DNA of 64,000 nt. Source: Thiobacillus denitrificans. GTDB lineage: Bacteria; Pseudomonadota; Gammaproteobacteria; Burkholderiales; Thiobacillaceae. The notes under the pieces were generated by a model. It ran no database searches and was not told the DNA's origin. It saw only the letters and a list, made by a program, of their open reading frames with translations. Within the stretch, counting starts at the first letter, position 1; each line of letters starts with the position of its first letter. The stretch spans positions 118,947-182,946 of the forward strand of contig DHHQ01000017.1 of assembly GCA_002403375.1 (NCBI GenBank), given 5' to 3'. Position numbers and translations under genes: made by a program. Positions 38,150-47,685 of the stretch are shown piece after piece.

Positions 38150-39198
38150 ACGTCAACCAGGGGATAAAACTGATAGGGCAGCCAGTACTTCGCGTGCGTG
38201 CCAAAGGTGAGCCACACGAACATCACCAGCCCGTAATACGCCACCACACCGCCGCTCACGGCCAGGCGGTGCCTGCCGCGCCAAAGTGCATCGGGCAGCC
38301 GCGAAAACACATACATCTGGATCGGGATGAAATACAGCGCCACCCGGTCCACCGCGGTCGAAGAGGGCGAAACCACCAGGATCGGCACGAACAGCACCGC
38401 GATCGCCGAAATCCAGGTCCACAGGGCCAGCTCCGCCTTGTCGAGGCGAAAGCGCTTGCGGTTGAGCAAGAACAGCAGGCCCGGCACCGCATTCATCGCC
38501 ACCCGGATCGCCCCGCCTTCCGACGCCATCTTGGCCTCGACGTAGCCCGACACCAGCGAATCGGCGGCCTCCTGCAGGTACAAAAAATAGAACAGCACCC
38601 CGGTCGCCCCCACCCACGCCGCCGTCCAGACCCGGTTCTTGGTGCTGGCGAGCGCAGCGATCGGGATCAGCACCACCGCGGTCTTGTGGAACAGGGCGGC
38701 GATGGCGACGAATACCACGAACTTGACCGTATTGCGCTCGGCCAGCGCCAGCAACGCAAAGAAGGCCAGGCCGATCGCCACCCCCTGGCGCGAATAGCCC
38801 ATCCCCACCACCACGACCAGATAGGGCACTGCCACCGCCAGCGCTAGCAGTGGGCGTGGCTGCGCACGGCAGAAGGCGATCAACCCGAGCGAGAAAATCG
38901 CCCCGTAGACGAGGTTGATGCCGTACACCCCCCAGTCCATCCTGTAAGCGAGCCAGTTCATTGCGCCGTGGGCGGGGTCGAAGCGTTCGACCGCGTCCCA
39001 GAAGCTCATGTAATAGTTGGCTTCGTAGTGGGCGAGGTAGTTGAACCAGTCGCCGCCCACCTCATGACGAAACCCGATCAGCAGCGCCAGCGCCAGCCAG
39101 GCCGCAGCCCAGCCGAACAGCACCGCCGCACGCGTGTTGCGCACCTTGAAGAAGGACGCCCACGCAGGCAACAGGAACATCAGCCAATAAACAAACAT
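38146..39198 (-). CDS. EpsG-family polysaccharide polymerase
   Basis: 350 residues with about ten membrane helices from ATG 39198. EVGGDWFNYLAHYEANYYMS, GYSRQGVAIGLAFFALLALA and FHKTAVVLIPIAALAS are characteristic of EpsG/Wzy-like polymerases of exopolysaccharide loci. It likely polymerises the repeat units flipped by the Wzx protein at 42863. The upstream extension of the frame (to 39393) overlaps the neighbouring glycosyltransferase and is not coding. Confidence 0.83.
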   Translation of the reverse strand: MFVYWLMFLLPAWASFFKVRNTRAAVLFGWAAAWLALALLIGFRHEVGGDWFNYLAHYEANYYMSFWDAVERFDPAHGAMNWLAYRMDWGVYGINLVYGAIFSLGLIAFCRAQPRPLLALAVAVPYLVVVVGMGYSRQGVAIGLAFFALLALAERNTVKFVVFVAIAALFHKTAVVLIPIAALASTKNRVWTAAWVGATGVLFYFLYLQEAADSLVSGYVEAKMASEGGAIRVAMNAVPGLLFLLNRKRFRLDKAELALWTWISAIAVLFVPILVVSPSSTAVDRVALYFIPIQMYVFSRLPDALWRGRHRLAVSGGVVAYYGLVMFVWLTFGTHAKYWLPYQFYPLVDV

Positions 39199-39200
39199 CT

Positions 39201-40328
39201 CTATAAATTGCCTGCAATATTTGGCCGCGATGCCTTCGCCTTGCGCCCATCCACGACGGACCGGATTAACCCAGCCAGACGCGGCCCCGTCACCTGCAGG
39301 GAATAGTGCTGTTCGACCTTCTGGCGCCCTGCCAGCCCCATGCGCCTTCGCAGAACGGCATCGCGCAACAGCGTGCTCAAGCTCCGTGCCCACTCGGCCG
39401 TCGTTTCAGCCAGATAGCCGTTCACACCTTGTTCGACAATGTCACGATTCACACCGACAGGCGACGCCACGACCGGCAAACCGCACGCCATATACTGAAT
39501 AAGCTTGAAGCCGCACTTGCCGCGTTCCCAGGGTTCGTCGGGTAACGGCATGATGCCAACATCGAACCGTTTCAAGTCATCCACCTCGGCGGCCTCGTCC
39601 CACGGCAGCACCTCCACAGGAACGCCAGGCAGATCGATCGGGCCGGAGCCGATCAGCCGCACGATTCCTCTGCCACCCGCGCATATCTCGGCCAGGGCAG
39701 GGGCAATCGCCTGCAGGTACTTGGCCGTTGAGGGGGAGCCGATCCAGCCGATGATGAAGGGCGTATCCGAAGGTGGTTTAACGTTGGGGGAGGGGTAACG
39801 TTCCAGATCGATGACGGTCGGGACAATCTCGACCTTGTGCGCACCCGCGCACCGTGCGTAGTCGGCGAGATAGGCATTCCCCGCCGTCACCAGATGTGCA
39901 TCACGGATTACGTGGGCAATCTTGCTACCAAGCAGCCGGCGCACCCATCCGCTTCGATGCTGATCGTACTGATGAAACAGCGCATCGTCGTAGTCGACGA
40001 CATAGGGCACGCCTAGCAGGCGCAGCCAACGCTCTGGGAGTGCAGGGAAATAAGGCAGGGACTCCTTCTCAATCACCAACACATCAAAGCGACGTGCAGC
40101 GATCAAGGCGGCCGCTCTTCGAAAAAACGCCCCCAGGATATCCCGCACATGACCTCGCCCGGATTGGTAACGATGAGCAAGATAGGCCTCATCGAACAGC
40201 GGCCGCACCTGGCATTCAATTCCCGCTTGCTCCAGCCAAGGCAAGTATTGGAAGCTGCGGTACCGGCTACTGGCGCCGGTACGGGCGTGCTTGGTCAGAA
40301 ACAGCACCCGGGTTCGATGCCGGCTCAT
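39201..40328 (-). CDS. GT4-type glycosyltransferase
   Basis: 375 residues. It opens VLFLTKHARTGASSRYRSFQYLPWLEQAGI and has the typical GT-B second half: FIIGWIGSPSTAKYLQAIAP, PLPDEPWERGKCGFKLIQYMACGLPVVASPVG. The glycine-serine opening and SRYRSFQY motif suggest the family that acts on lipid-linked oligosaccharides; the donor is not predictable. It ends 2 bp before the EpsG-like start. GC content begins to fall from here upstream. Confidence 0.83.
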   Translation of the reverse strand: MSRHRTRVLFLTKHARTGASSRYRSFQYLPWLEQAGIECQVRPLFDEAYLAHRYQSGRGHVRDILGAFFRRAAALIAARRFDVLVIEKESLPYFPALPERWLRLLGVPYVVDYDDALFHQYDQHRSGWVRRLLGSKIAHVIRDAHLVTAGNAYLADYARCAGAHKVEIVPTVIDLERYPSPNVKPPSDTPFIIGWIGSPSTAKYLQAIAPALAEICAGGRGIVRLIGSGPIDLPGVPVEVLPWDEAAEVDDLKRFDVGIMPLPDEPWERGKCGFKLIQYMACGLPVVASPVGVNRDIVEQGVNGYLAETTAEWARSLSTLLRDAVLRRRMGLAGRQKVEQHYSLQVTGPRLAGLIRSVVDGRKAKASRPNIAGNL

Positions 40329-40364
40329 GCTCTCACAACAACGAGTTCATTGGCGAACAGGGGA

Positions 40365-41609
40365 CTAACGCAAATAGTCATTTCCACGTTCTTTCGTCAA
40401 ATTCCTTACCTTATCAAAAGCACACTGATAATTGTTTACTGCTTCATTGAGTGAAAAACTCGCAATACCAACGCGTCGGCAGCGATCCCGGAATGCTTCT
40501 CTTGCGGGAAGAACAACATTCACAAACCAGTTCGCTGCCGCTTCAAGTTGAGAGTCGCTGTCGACGTCATTAATTACGAAACCTACGTGCTCGTTTACGA
40601 CAGCGGATGTATCGCCGATGCCGGCAGTTGCGACAACAGGTAATCCACACAACAAATACTCGCCAAGCTTGATGGCTGAGGCCGCTTGCATTGAATAGGT
40701 TGGTTTAATCAAAGCCAGCCCAAGGTCTGCACAAGCAAGATACTCAGGAATCCTGTGTGAAGGCACACGCATAGTGGTAATTGCTGGCTTCAGCTCTGGA
40801 TAAGCGTCCAAGGCACTGATTACGTATTCAGGTGTACCAGTGAGGATCAATAATTGTGCGTCAGGGGCGCGATGTCGAATCAGGGAAAAAAGGTGGAGCA
40901 TCGCGCCGAGGCTATATTTAGGCCCCATTGAGCCGGCATAAATCACCAAAGGTGCATTTTCTTTCAATCCGAGTCGTTGTCTAACATGTTCGCGAAAATC
41001 TGAATCCATGGTCCTGAAAATGTTGGAATCACGGCCATTAGTCACGACATGAAATTTAGCAGGTTGCGTGCCTGCTCCTGCTCGCGCAATCAGTGTTTTT
41101 ACAGCATCAACCGAGCGTGTCATGACAATAGAGGAACGGCGTACAGTTTGTGCCTCAATATCGCGTAGCAAGCGGTATGAAAAGCTTGATGGCGATAAAC
41201 CAGCAAAGTCAACACGCTCATCCAGTGGCAATCCATCGGCATCAAAAACTATTGGCAGCCCCTTGCCTCGCAGTGCAATCAAGGTTGCCAAGGCAGGCAG
41301 TGTGCTTCGAGGCATGATTACGTCAATATCGTACTCCCTGATGGCCTTCCGTATATCGAGAGCGCCCTTCACAGCACTCAGCAGTGAACCGGCCGCAAGC
41401 GGACGCCGCCAAATGGTTACTGAACGGTACGCTACTCCGGAGTCTTTACAGGCTATCTGGCGAGCCTTTGAAGCTTCTAAGTTACCCCAAGTGAATTGCA
41501 GGACATGAAAACGAAATCCGGCTCGGCGCAGTTGCCGAAATATCGGCAAGAACAGGCTTTCCAGGTAGGTAACCTGTGGGCCATCCCAGGTGACAAATAG
41601 AACATTCAT
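40365..41609 (-). CDS. GT4-type glycosyltransferase
   Basis: 414 residues. N-terminal VLFVTWDGPQVTYLESLFLPIF and LPIVFDADGLPLDERVDF, with C-terminal PLVIYAGSMGPKYSLGAMLHL and KLGEYLLCGLPVVATAGIGD, identify a GT-B glycosyltransferase. Lower GC and different codon use from the flanking export genes point to horizontal acquisition. Its start overlaps the upstream glycosyltransferase by four bases. Confidence 0.83.
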   Translation of the reverse strand: MNVLFVTWDGPQVTYLESLFLPIFRQLRRAGFRFHVLQFTWGNLEASKARQIACKDSGVAYRSVTIWRRPLAAGSLLSAVKGALDIRKAIREYDIDVIMPRSTLPALATLIALRGKGLPIVFDADGLPLDERVDFAGLSPSSFSYRLLRDIEAQTVRRSSIVMTRSVDAVKTLIARAGAGTQPAKFHVVTNGRDSNIFRTMDSDFREHVRQRLGLKENAPLVIYAGSMGPKYSLGAMLHLFSLIRHRAPDAQLLILTGTPEYVISALDAYPELKPAITTMRVPSHRIPEYLACADLGLALIKPTYSMQAASAIKLGEYLLCGLPVVATAGIGDTSAVVNEHVGFVINDVDSDSQLEAAANWFVNVVLPAREAFRDRCRRVGIASFSLNEAVNNYQCAFDKVRNLTKERGNDYLR

Positions 41610-42736
41610 GGTGCGATACGCTTGGATGCAAGGCTTTGATAGAGTTGATCCACCTCACCGACGTATCGTTCAGCACCAAATTCGGCAAGCGCCCGTGCTC
41701 TACCTTTTTGGCCCATTTCATCGCGCAAATCATAGCTCTGGTGCAGTTTGAGGAGGGCCTCTGCAAGGGCTTGCGGCTGCCCCGGTTCGACCAACAGCCC
41801 TGTCTCGCCTTCGCTGACGATTGTTGGAATGCCGCCCACGAGGGTGGCAACAACAGGCAGGCTGGCGTACATCGCTTCGACAAGGACCAGCCCGAATGCT
41901 TCAGAGGCCGAGGCCAAAGCGAAAACATCCATTACCTCGTAGTAAGCCTGAGGACTCGACTGATATCCCGCAAAGTGCACGCAATTGGCCACGCCAAGTT
42001 CGGTGGCGAGCTGACGAAGCATTTCCTCATCCGGACCTGACCCCACAATTAAAAGGTGGGCGCCGGGGCAGGGCTTATGGAGGATGGGGAGCGCGCGAAT
42101 GAGATCGCTGACGCGCTTGTGGCTGTCGAACAGGCGCCCAACCGTGCCGATGACAAAATGCTCGGGCGCCAGGCCGAGCGCCTCACGTATCGAGCGGATT
42201 TGCTCCGCATCCGCCGGAGGGGCTTCCGCCACGCCGTTGTTGATCAGTCTGACTTTGCTGGCTTGGACATGAATTTTGTTGATTAGATAATCCCTGACGG
42301 CTGGCGAAACCCCTACCATGTGATGGGTCATGCCGCACAGTAGCCGATAGAGCAAATGCCCCGTCCAACGGCGATTGGCCGGATCGGAGGTTTCCTCGCC
42401 AATGATGATCGGCACCTGTCCCAGTCGACCCGCGACGGCAGCAAGCGCAACGCCCTCGTAAACCGCGCCATGGATGATGTGCGGCCGGTATTGGCGGACG
42501 ATATCCAAGGCGCGGCGGTAAGGGCCCCTGTCATGGATGCCCCGGAACACGCCTACTTCATGGATCGGACAACCGGCGTCTGCAAACTGAGGAGGTAGCC
42601 CACCAATAGCTTGTGTGCAGACAAGCGCCTGTTCGTATCGTGTTGCATCTAACCTACGTGCAAGGGTGAGACGTCTTTGTTCAACACCGCCGGAGCCGAC
42701 AGTTTCGAGGCAGTGCAGTATTCGTAACTTACTCAT
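41606..42736 (-). CDS. GT4-type glycosyltransferase
   Basis: 376 residues. ILHCLETVGSGGVEQRRLTLARRLD at the N-terminus is the acceptor-side glycine loop, and FVIGTVGRLFDSHKRVSDLI plus SASEAFGLVLVEAMYASLPVVATLVGG give the donor-binding domain with its EX7E motif. It adds a sugar to the repeat unit. It is separated by 126 bp (42737-42862, no gene seen) from the flippase stop upstream. Confidence 0.87.
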   Translation of the reverse strand: MSKLRILHCLETVGSGGVEQRRLTLARRLDATRYEQALVCTQAIGGLPPQFADAGCPIHEVGVFRGIHDRGPYRRALDIVRQYRPHIIHGAVYEGVALAAVAGRLGQVPIIIGEETSDPANRRWTGHLLYRLLCGMTHHMVGVSPAVRDYLINKIHVQASKVRLINNGVAEAPPADAEQIRSIREALGLAPEHFVIGTVGRLFDSHKRVSDLIRALPILHKPCPGAHLLIVGSGPDEEMLRQLATELGVANCVHFAGYQSSPQAYYEVMDVFALASASEAFGLVLVEAMYASLPVVATLVGGIPTIVSEGETGLLVEPGQPQALAEALLKLHQSYDLRDEMGQKGRARALAEFGAERYVGEVDQLYQSLASKRIAP

Positions 42737-42862
42737 TTAATAATTTCGCACCGCGTTCTGCGGCCAGTTATTGATCTGATGCTCTACCCTACCTAAGTTG
42801 AGCGCGGACCCATAGATTACTAAAGCGCATGCGGCGCCAAGGGGGGCAGCTTTCCGTAACGA

Positions 42863-44326
42863 CTAAGTCAAGGACGCCTGATTGAGTTTCCTCCTATGGC
42901 CAACCAAATTCCGCATCGCCTCGAACCAGTCACGATTCCCTTTAAAACTGATTGCAAGATAAATCGGTGCCGTCAGGGCGAGGCCAACTGCAAAACGAAC
43001 TGCTGGCCCATCGAAGCGCATCGCCACCCAGAAGGACGGGGCAACAGCAACCACGGCAAGAAGAAAAGGCTTGAGGGCTGAAATCGAGTACTCGACCAAC
43101 CCGGCTTGGCATAGTGGGCGGACAAGCACATACCAGGCTGGAATAAATAAGGCCATTTGCAGTATTAATAACGCCCAGGCCAATCCCATTGCGCCACTTT
43201 GCGCACCAATCCACATCACCGGCGGCATGACCAATAGCAGGCCAAGATTCCATTTGAGCTCCAAGTCGGGCCGGCCCATGCCGCGGGCCAGACTCCCTAT
43301 TGGATTGCCCGTTGAACGTAACGCCCCCCAGAGAGCGAGAACTCGCAAAAGTTCCGCTGATTGATTCCAGCTGGTACCGAGCAAAATAGCAATTAATTCG
43401 GGCGCAAAGAATGCGACAACCAAATACAAAGGTGCATTGGTGGAAGCCGTCATATTCATAGTCTTAAGGTAGATTGCCTTTACTCGTGCAATATCAAATT
43501 GGACCTGTGCAATCAGAGGGAAGCCAACGCGGGTGATAATCGGATTCACGGTGGATTGAATCTGCAAAGTAAGGTTGCGGGGCACACTATAGAAACCGAG
43601 TTGGGCTGCGGCTAGCGAGCGTCCGCCAAAAAAGACGTCAACGGTCGAATTAATCTGATTGATTATATTGTTGGAGACCAGCGCGCCACCAAATCCAATA
43701 AATGGACGTACGTCCCCCAATCTCAATCGCCACAACGGCCGCCAGCCCCTCGCAAGAAAAATCCAAGCTAATACCGTGCTGGTTAGGGCGGTGGCGATGC
43801 CGGAAACAACCAGCGAATAAACCCCCCATCCGCCAAGCGCTGCAAGCACGGACAAGACAAACCCTAAGAGTGCGGCTGTGATCTCCAATAGCACCACTGG
43901 CCGGAAATTTAGTTCCTTTTCCGCCGACATCCGCACTTGTTGGCCAAGCGCATTCAATACAAAGGTTGAGGCACTGAGCATCATCAAAGGAGCGAGCCGT
44001 GCATCACCAAAAAAGCTGGCGAACAAAGGGCTAGTAACAATCACAAACACTGTAACACTAGTGCTCAGTAGAATATTGAGCCAGAACAGAGCGGAACGCT
44101 GTTCTACTGTGACCCCCTGGCGTTGGACATAGGCACTATTGATACCTGGGTCCGCAAACAGAGCGGCGAATCCCAGAACAACGGTGACCATGGCCATCAG
44201 GCCGTAGTCTGCTGGCGCAAGCAAGCGCGCAAGTACCGCCACTTGGAGGATTTGTAACAATGCCCGCATCATTGCAGCTGAAGCTGTCCAGCGAATGGCG
44301 GAGAAGGTTTTGTGTTTGAGGGTCAA
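42863..44326 (-). CDS. Wzx-type lipid-linked oligosaccharide flippase (MOP superfamily)
   Basis: 487 residues with about 12-14 membrane segments. LKHKTFSAIRWTASAAMMRALLQILQVAVLARLL at the N-terminus and LLAPADYGLMAMVTVVLGFAALFADPGI are typical of the Wzx/PST flippases (MOP superfamily) of exopolysaccharide loci. It would turn the undecaprenyl-linked repeat unit to the periplasm for the EpsG-like polymerase. GC content is lowered compared with the export block. The 108 bp to the next gene (44327-44434) hold nothing recognisable. Confidence 0.87.
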   Translation of the reverse strand: MTLKHKTFSAIRWTASAAMMRALLQILQVAVLARLLAPADYGLMAMVTVVLGFAALFADPGINSAYVQRQGVTVEQRSALFWLNILLSTSVTVFVIVTSPLFASFFGDARLAPLMMLSASTFVLNALGQQVRMSAEKELNFRPVVLLEITAALLGFVLSVLAALGGWGVYSLVVSGIATALTSTVLAWIFLARGWRPLWRLRLGDVRPFIGFGGALVSNNIINQINSTVDVFFGGRSLAAAQLGFYSVPRNLTLQIQSTVNPIITRVGFPLIAQVQFDIARVKAIYLKTMNMTASTNAPLYLVVAFFAPELIAILLGTSWNQSAELLRVLALWGALRSTGNPIGSLARGMGRPDLELKWNLGLLLVMPPVMWIGAQSGAMGLAWALLILQMALFIPAWYVLVRPLCQAGLVEYSISALKPFLLAVVAVAPSFWVAMRFDGPAVRFAVGLALTAPIYLAISFKGNRDWFEAMRNLVGHRRKLNQASLT

Positions 44327-44434
44327 GGTTTACACGTAGTAACGGGCTTACCCTAACTACCGAAGCCAGAGCAGAGAAACAAGCAAAATACAGTCATAGG
44401 GTTTGGTTTGTATTGGGCCAAGTATTGCAATCCT

Positions 44435-45610
44435 TTAAATACGTCCCATGGCAACTTCAATGAGCCGGCGTGTTTTGGCCCTTTGCGCCACTCGGCCCCA
44501 GTGCCCGTTGACAACATTAATATTGATGCGTCTCTCGCTTTCGGGGAGGGGCTCAAGGACCATCTTTTTGCTATCCGCAAGGAAGCCGATTGAGTTGATT
44601 CGTGCCCCTTTGCTTAGTAACCAGAGGTATAGTGGGCTTTGCCTATTCATATATATTCTCGCGCCTTTTAGCATCATGATGCAGATATTGCCTAAAGCCT
44701 GCTGTCGTAAATGATTCATAAATACATGCCCGCAGCTTTGGAGTAATTCGACATAGGCATCCCTGCCAATAAAATCTGTTAAAGGCACAAATTGTTTGCC
44801 AAACCTGCTTTTCCCGTAAGAGATTATTGTTTTCTTGTAGCGGTCGTCGCCATAGCTAAGCGGAACGATTATTTTTCTGCCGCTTAAATCTACGTAACGT
44901 TCAAGCTGATCAAAAACTTCTAGGTGGTTATTTTCTGCCGCGGCACTATTGCCAACCAGAATATTGTCGCCCAGTGATTCGCCAAATGATTCGGCTGAAC
45001 CAAAATCGTCCTCGACTGTCCCGTAGTTCCAGGTGAGGTATTGAGGCCGGAACCATGGATTCAGCTGACATGCCAATTGATACTCGGTATCGATGACGGG
45101 TGAGAAATAGTTGATCCGTCTCATCAACGTCTGATGGTTCTGCGTTGTGCGTCCGAGAATGACTTTGACAATTGATTTGCAGGTGGAGGCGAGTTTACTG
45201 ATCGTTCCCGGTTTTGAAACTTCGGCCCATAGGGCTTTGGTTTTCGGCAAGTACAAACCCTCTGGGTAGGCCCGAGAGAGGAGGCGATCATAATAATCGT
45301 ATCCCCACCCCAACCAAATCACTTGTTTGTTGATAGGGAGATTGTTGATTAGGCGTAATAGGCCGTCATCAAGTGAGTGATAAACGACAGCGGCGCATTC
45401 GTCGGATCGTATTAATTGTGTGGCTTGTTGGGTTGTGAAAAAGTCAACTGCCTTGGTTTTTACATGCCGCAGGGTTTGTGGCTTGCCAAGCATGACTAGC
45501 TTGTTAACCCCGGGGGCTACCGCCTCAAATTCACGAAAGGCCATGTCGATGAATTTTTCATCGGTGACAATGTGAACGAGCTTCCTGGGGGTATCAGCTA
45601 TAGGTTTCAC
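44435..45610 (-). CDS. WecF-like TDP-Fuc4NAc:lipid II transferase (GT56)
   Basis: 391 residues. The blocks VHIVTDEKFIDMAFREFE at the start, ILVGNSAAAENNHLEVFDQL, IIVPLSYGDDRYKKTIISYG and HVFMNHLRQQALGNICIMML match the WecF/GT56 family. WecF adds 4-acetamido-4,6-dideoxygalactose to enterobacterial common antigen. Adjacent 4-aminotransferase and acetyltransferase genes could make such a sugar (TDP-Fuc4NAc or Qui4NAc), so the three genes form a coherent module. This is the most AT-rich gene of the locus. Confidence 0.8.
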   Translation of the reverse strand: MKPIADTPRKLVHIVTDEKFIDMAFREFEAVAPGVNKLVMLGKPQTLRHVKTKAVDFFTTQQATQLIRSDECAAVVYHSLDDGLLRLINNLPINKQVIWLGWGYDYYDRLLSRAYPEGLYLPKTKALWAEVSKPGTISKLASTCKSIVKVILGRTTQNHQTLMRRINYFSPVIDTEYQLACQLNPWFRPQYLTWNYGTVEDDFGSAESFGESLGDNILVGNSAAAENNHLEVFDQLERYVDLSGRKIIVPLSYGDDRYKKTIISYGKSRFGKQFVPLTDFIGRDAYVELLQSCGHVFMNHLRQQALGNICIMMLKGARIYMNRQSPLYLWLLSKGARINSIGFLADSKKMVLEPLPESERRININVVNGHWGRVAQRAKTRRLIEVAMGRI

Positions 45611-45631
45611 AGCGAGTACGAATTGGCCGGT

Positions 45632-46216
45632 TTAAGGCTGGGTGGCCTTCGAGTTCAGGAAGCGCGCCTCAAGGTCCAGCAGATCTCGCCGGCGCTCCTT
45701 GATTCGCCGGGCCGGATTGCCGGCATAGATGCCAAACGCCTCGCAATGCTTGCTTACCAGGCTCAACGCGCCGACGGCCACACCCTCTTCCAGAGTGACG
45801 CCGGGCAGGATGACGCTGCCGCTGCCCACGATGACGTGCTTGCCCAGATACACGTCGGCATGGGTGACGCCGGTGTATTCGCTCGGCACGGTGGGGTTGC
45901 TCATGGTGGCGCCGGAATAGTCGTCGCTGCTGGAATAGATGGCGACGCGGGAGGATATATTGCTGAAATCGGAGAGCGTGATCTTTCCGGCGCCGATCAG
46001 GGACGAGTAAACGGCAACATGCACATGATTGCCGACGCAGATACCTCCCACGCCAGCGGATAGCACGCAGAAATCATCAATGCGCACGTTGTCGCCCAGG
46101 ACAATCCGACTTGTGCCGTAGAACGATGCGCGGTCCGAAATCTGGACGTTTTCGCCCACGGACGCAAAGCCCATTTGTTCGATCGCATCGCGGCTGAGCA
46201 TGGCCATCTCAGGCAT
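45632..46216 (-). CDS. left-handed beta-helix (hexapeptide) acetyltransferase
   Basis: 194 residues with repeated hexapeptide coils (ISDRASFYGTSRIVLGDNVRIDDFCVLSAG, VYLGKHVIVGSGSVILPGVTLEEGVAVGAL) and the terminal YAGNPARRIKER of the NodL/WbbJ-type sugar acetyltransferases. It most likely N-acetylates the 4-amino sugar produced by the neighbouring aminotransferase, or O-acetylates the glycan. ATG 46216 overlaps the aminotransferase stop by 8 bp; in-frame ATGs at 46207 and 46201 are alternatives. Confidence 0.85.
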   Translation of the reverse strand: MPEMAMLSRDAIEQMGFASVGENVQISDRASFYGTSRIVLGDNVRIDDFCVLSAGVGGICVGNHVHVAVYSSLIGAGKITLSDFSNISSRVAIYSSSDDYSGATMSNPTVPSEYTGVTHADVYLGKHVIVGSGSVILPGVTLEEGVAVGALSLVSKHCEAFGIYAGNPARRIKERRRDLLDLEARFLNSKATQP

Positions 46217-47315
46217 CCCGAATGATGTCGATCACCCGCTGCTGTTCCTGCGGCAGCAAGTCCGGGTAAATCGGCAGGCATAGCACCTTGGCCGAGGCAT
46301 CGGCCGCGACGGGCAGGTTACCGCGCTGCGCGGAGGGCATGCCGCGATACATCGGGAAGTCCGAAATAAGGGGGTAGAAGTAGCGGCGCGCGTAAATGTT
46401 GTGATCCTTCAGCTTCTGGTAGAGCGCATCGCGGCTCAACGGATATTCCGGCTGCACCAGGATCGGGAAATAGGAATGATTGGCCACTTTTTCGTCCGCG
46501 TCGTTCAGGCAGTGAATGCCTTTCACGCCGGCCAGTTGCTCGCGGTAGGCCGCATCGATCGCCTTGCGGCGCGCCATGGCCTGGTCGATGTGCTGGAGCT
46601 GCAGCAGGCCAAGGGCAGCGTTGAACTCGCTCATCTTGCCGTTGATGCCGGGGGCCACCACCGTCACTTCGTCCACGAAGCCAAAGTTCTTCAGGTGGTC
46701 GATGCGCTGCTTGGTCTTGGCATCCGGGCAGACGATGGCGCCGCCCTCGAAGGTGTTGAAGACCTTGGTGGCATGGAAACTCAGCACCGACAGGTCGCCA
46801 TGATTGAGCACGCTGCCGTTTGCGTCCTGCACGCCGAAGGCATGCGCGGCATCGTAGATCACCCGCAGGTTGTAGTTGTCCGCAATTCTCTGGATGGCAT
46901 TCACATCGCACGGGTGCCCATAGCAGTGCACGGGCATGATGGCCGTGGTGTGCGGGGTAATGGCGGCTTCAATGCGTGCTGGGTCGAGGTTGAGAGTGTT
47001 GGGGTCGACATCCACGAAAACAGGCTTGATGCCGTTCCACAACAATGAATGGGCTGTGGCCACAAACGAATACGGTGTGGTGATGACCTCGCCGGTGATG
47101 CGCAGCGCCTGCAGCGCCGTGACCAGGGCGACGGTGCCATTGGCAAAGAGGGCCAGATGCTCGACTCCCAAGTGATCGCAAAGCGCCTGCTCCAGTTGCT
47201 GGTGCATTGGGCCGCCATTGGTCAGCACTTTGCTGTCCCAGATTTTCTCCAGATACGGGAGAAATTCCTCCAGTGGTGGCAGGTCGGGTTGCGTGACGTA
47301 GATGGGTTTTGTCAT
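46209..47315 (-). CDS. DegT/DnrJ/EryC1 aminotransferase, VioA-like (TDP-4-keto-6-deoxyhexose 4-transaminase)
   Basis: 368 residues of the PLP-dependent sugar aminotransferase family. IYVTQPDLPPLEEFLPYLEKIWDSKVLTNGG resembles VioA/WecE-type enzymes, and the PLP-lysine lies in LSFHATKVFNTFEGGA, with RVIYDAAHAFGV upstream. It makes TDP-4-amino-4,6-dideoxyhexose from the 4-keto sugar. With the acetyltransferase and WecF-like gene this gives an N-acetylated 4-amino-6-deoxyhexose residue in the glycan. ATG 47315 is chosen by homology; 13 bp follow the regulator stop. Confidence 0.88.
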   Translation of the reverse strand: MTKPIYVTQPDLPPLEEFLPYLEKIWDSKVLTNGGPMHQQLEQALCDHLGVEHLALFANGTVALVTALQALRITGEVITTPYSFVATAHSLLWNGIKPVFVDVDPNTLNLDPARIEAAITPHTTAIMPVHCYGHPCDVNAIQRIADNYNLRVIYDAAHAFGVQDANGSVLNHGDLSVLSFHATKVFNTFEGGAIVCPDAKTKQRIDHLKNFGFVDEVTVVAPGINGKMSEFNAALGLLQLQHIDQAMARRKAIDAAYREQLAGVKGIHCLNDADEKVANHSYFPILVQPEYPLSRDALYQKLKDHNIYARRYFYPLISDFPMYRGMPSAQRGNLPVAADASAKVLCLPIYPDLLPQEQQRVIDIIRDA

Positions 47316-47328
47316 GGCCGGGGGATAT

Positions 47329-47685
47329 TCAGGGGCGCTCTGGATTGGATGATTCAAGATCGCCCTTCAGCACCTCGATCTCGCTTTTGATCGCCTCGAA
47401 CTCCGCTTCCTTGCGCTTGAGGAAGGCGAGGGTGATGCGGGTCTTTTCCTCCAGTCCGGCGGGCGTGAGGATGTAGGCGTATTTGCCCTTGTTCGGGTTC
47501 TTGCTGAAGTTGCCGAGCTTGACCAGCCCCTTCTCGACCAGCGCGCGCAGGCAGTAGTTGGCCTTGCCGAGGCTCACGCCCAGCTCGGCCGCGAGCTGGC
47601 GCTGGCTGAGGCTGGGGTTGGCCTGCAGCAGCTTGAGGACTTGCAGGCGCCAGGCTTCGGGAGGGGTGCGCGGGGCGGTGGTCAT
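47329..47685 (-). CDS. EPS-associated MarR-family transcriptional regulator
   Basis: 118 residues from ATG 47685 (36 bp further in frame, ATG 47721 is possible). A winged helix is clear: LLQANPSLSQRQLAAELGVSLGKANYCLRAL, then GKYAYILTPAGLEEKTRITLAFL, ending in a short coiled coil. This is the small MarR-type protein regularly found as the first gene of exopolysaccharide clusters. It probably controls the locus, though its operator is unknown. It heads the minus-strand run of genes to 35800. Confidence 0.85.
   Translation of the reverse strand: MTTAPRTPPEAWRLQVLKLLQANPSLSQRQLAAELGVSLGKANYCLRALVEKGLVKLGNFSKNPNKGKYAYILTPAGLEEKTRITLAFLKRKEAEFEAIKSEIEVLKGDLESSNPERP

Noticed and set aside
25622..47685. 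PEP-CTERM/exosortase-type polysaccharide locus
   Set aside because: No exosortase, PEP-CTERM protein or PrsT/PrsK-type gene was found despite the nucleotidyltransferase and EPS-regulator genes typical of such loci.
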